This document shows, one piece after another, positions 4,939 through 6,068 of a stretch of DNA of 6,068 bases. The position numbers and the translations under genes were made by a program. The stretch's first letter is position 1; each line of letters starts with the position of its first letter. Under the pieces are notes generated by a model that was given only the letters and a program-made list of their open reading frames with translations, did not search any database and was not told where the DNA came from. Origin of the DNA: Deltaproteobacteria bacterium (GTDB lineage: Bacteria; Myxococcota; Polyangia; Polyangiales; B10-G4). The DNA lies in assembly GCA_019312705.1 (NCBI GenBank), contig JAFDCW010000310.1, positions 1-6,068 of the forward strand, in the 5' to 3' direction.

Positions 4939-6068
4939 TAGTCGTCCCCCACGAAGCCCGTGATGACGTAACCCGTCACCGGGCGATCGATGCCCTTCAG
5001 CTTGAGGCCGTCGAGGGGTGTCGCCAATACGTGGTCCTTCACCATCTCGTAGAGCTCGGCGCTCATGAGCACCTCGCCCTTGGGCGCGTTCGACTCGTAC
5101 CGTTGAGCGCGGTTCACCGTGTCACCAATGACCGTATAGTCCCGGCGGACGTAGCGGCTTCCGATGTCACCGCGGACCGCCGGGCCGGTGTTGAGACCGA
5201 TGCGCATCTGGAGCGGGGACTCGCGCTCGATGGTCGCGTTGAAGACGTCCATGGCGCGTTGCATCTCCCAAGCCGCCCGCGCCGCCCGGAGGGTATGGGG
5301 CTCGTCGAAGAGCGGGTCGTCTTCGAAGATGGCCATGATCGCGTCTCCGATGAACTTGTCGATGTCGCCCCCGCGCACCTTGATCACCGGGCACATGGCG
5401 TCGAAGTAGCCGTTGAGCAGCTCGACGACCTGGGGGGCCTCCATGGCGCTCGACATGCTGGTAAACCCGCAGAGGTCGCTGAAGAGCACGGTCATCTCTT
5501 GGTGCGAGGCGCGATAGGAGAAGAGCTCGCCGCTCGATGCCTGGGCCTCGGCGGCCATGCGCGCCCCGTCGGAGATGTAAAGCTTCGAGGCGTCCTTGTA
5601 GGCCCGAAGGCGGCGCTCGGCGAGCATGCGCTCGACCATGGCGACGCACTTGTCGGCGCTGAAAGGCTTGACCAGATACGCGGTCAGACCGGCGGCGCGC
5701 ATCTGGGCTCGATCCCGGCGACTGTCCCGGGCCGTGAGCATCAGGAACGGCACGTCCTTGGTCTTCGTCTCGTGCTTGAGGGCGTGCACCATCTCGAAGC
5801 CCGTCATCCGGGGCATGTCGTAGTCCGTCAGGATGAGCTCGTAGTTCGGCTCTGATGCGATGGCGCGGTCCATTCCGTCCATGCCGTCGACGGCGGTGGT
5901 CACTTCGAACCCCTGGCGCGTGAGGGCGTCTCCGACGAGGTGGCGAATCGCCGGGGAGTCGTCGACCACCAGCACCCGCTCCCGCCCCGAGAGGGCCACT
6001 TCGGCGAGCAGGTCGCGGACCCGAGAGAGCAACTCCTCGGGGACGACGGGTTTGACGACGTACTCATC
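4935..6068 (-). CDS. Multi-receiver response regulator with class III adenylate cyclase output (partial at right edge)
   Basis: This protein should make cAMP under phosphorelay control. The frame is open to the window edge, giving 377 residues without a real start. Residues 1-27 (DEYVVKPVVPEELLSRVRDL and on) look like the K-P loop and last helix of a receiver domain. A full second receiver spans about 31-150 with Asp36/Asp37, phosphoacceptor Asp82 (LTDYDMP), Thr112 and Lys134. A linker (151-190) leads to the cyclase at about 190-375. Its metal-binding residues are Asp198 (LFSDLCGFT) and Asp242 (FIGDAIMAIF), the base-selecting pair Lys238/Thr312 indicates ATP, and Asn319 and Arg323 (VNRAQR) are the transition-state residues; all are present. 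A TTG at 6032 could be mistaken for the start but lies inside the first receiver's final helix. Its TGA stop overlaps the cheB start, so the two share an operon. No membrane segment is visible. Confidence 0.93.
   Translation of the reverse strand, partial: DEYVVKPVVPEELLSRVRDLLAEVALSGRERVLVVDDSPAIRHLVGDALTRQGFEVTTAVDGMDGMDRAIASEPNYELILTDYDMPRMTGFEMVHALKHETKTKDVPFLMLTARDSRRDRAQMRAAGLTAYLVKPFSADKCVAMVERMLAERRLRAYKDASKLYISDGARMAAEAQASSGELFSYRASHQEMTVLFSDLCGFTSMSSAMEAPQVVELLNGYFDAMCPVIKVRGGDIDKFIGDAIMAIFEDDPLFDEPHTLRAARAAWEMQRAMDVFNATIERESPLQMRIGLNTGPAVRGDIGSRYVRRDYTVIGDTVNRAQRYESNAPKGEVLMSAELYEMVKDHVLATPLDGLKLKGIDRPVTGYVITGFVGDDY
4945..4950 (-). promoter_or_regulatory. Shine-Dalgarno-like GGGGGA deciding the TTG start of cheB
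   Basis: On the minus strand GGGGGA ends 6 nt before TTG at 4938-4936, inside the last codons of the cyclase gene. It supports the unusual TTG start, which would otherwise rest on the TTGA overlap and on the receiver domain starting four residues later. Confidence 0.45.

Noticed and set aside
4129..4941. 270-codon open frame on the plus strand opposite cheB
   Set aside because: It mirrors the codons of cheB, with Arg/Gly/His-rich low-complexity composition and no family motif; cheB has all catalytic residues.
5031..5855. 274-codon open frame on the plus strand opposite the cyclase
   Set aside because: Antisense shadow of a clearly conserved receiver-cyclase gene; rich in His/Leu/Val/Gly with no recognisable domain.
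6030..6032. TTG as the start codon of the cyclase gene
   Set aside because: The frame is open upstream to the window edge and the preceding residues complete a receiver-domain end, so the TTG is an internal leucine codon.

Overview
This is a GC-rich, gene-dense bacterial window. It has two blocks that converge near position 3800. The TolQ/TolR/TonB-like/TolB order, the short TonB-type transducer, the soluble Hanks-type Ser/Thr kinase, and the receiver-cyclase plus CheB pair together suggest a Gram-negative relative of the Myxococcota or former Deltaproteobacteria. That placement is inferred from protein style; there is no marker gene here.

Block 1 (+ strand, 1-2818) is the distal part of a Tol envelope operon. 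It holds the last residues of a TolQ/ExbB channel subunit, a TolR/ExbD subunit, a TonB/TolA-like transducer with a short linker, and periplasmic TolB. Gaps are 9 nt, a 4-nt GTGA overlap and 0 nt, so co-transcription and coupled translation are likely. TolQ-TolR should use the proton motive force to drive the TonB/TolA-like rod through the periplasm towards TolB and Pal. No pal gene follows tolB. The main anomaly is an in-frame TGA at codon 7 of tolR (141-143). Family-like sequence continues in the same frame on both sides of it, so the gene is either broken, recoded, reinitiated at GTG 180, or carries a base error.

A 106-nt spacer (2819-2924) separates tolB from a + strand kinase gene (2925-3788). 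This 287-residue protein is essentially one complete catalytic domain with no membrane or sensor part. Its GTG start has no Shine-Dalgarno sequence.

Block 2 (- strand, 6068-3811) is a signalling operon entering from the right edge. The first gene encodes a receiver-receiver-class III cyclase protein; its reading frame stays open to the window edge, and the edge shows the tail of an additional receiver domain. It overlaps cheB by 4 nt (TTGA). This couples a probable cAMP-producing response regulator to chemoreceptor methylesterase, so both may answer to one histidine kinase encoded to the right. cheB and the kinase end 22 nt apart with a small UUCG hairpin between them.

I saw no RNA genes, insertion sequences, CRISPR arrays or long repeats, and no gene-free stretch above 300 nt. 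I see no clear candidate for a wholly new system; the points most worth checking are the tolR stop codon and the multi-receiver cyclase/CheB pairing.
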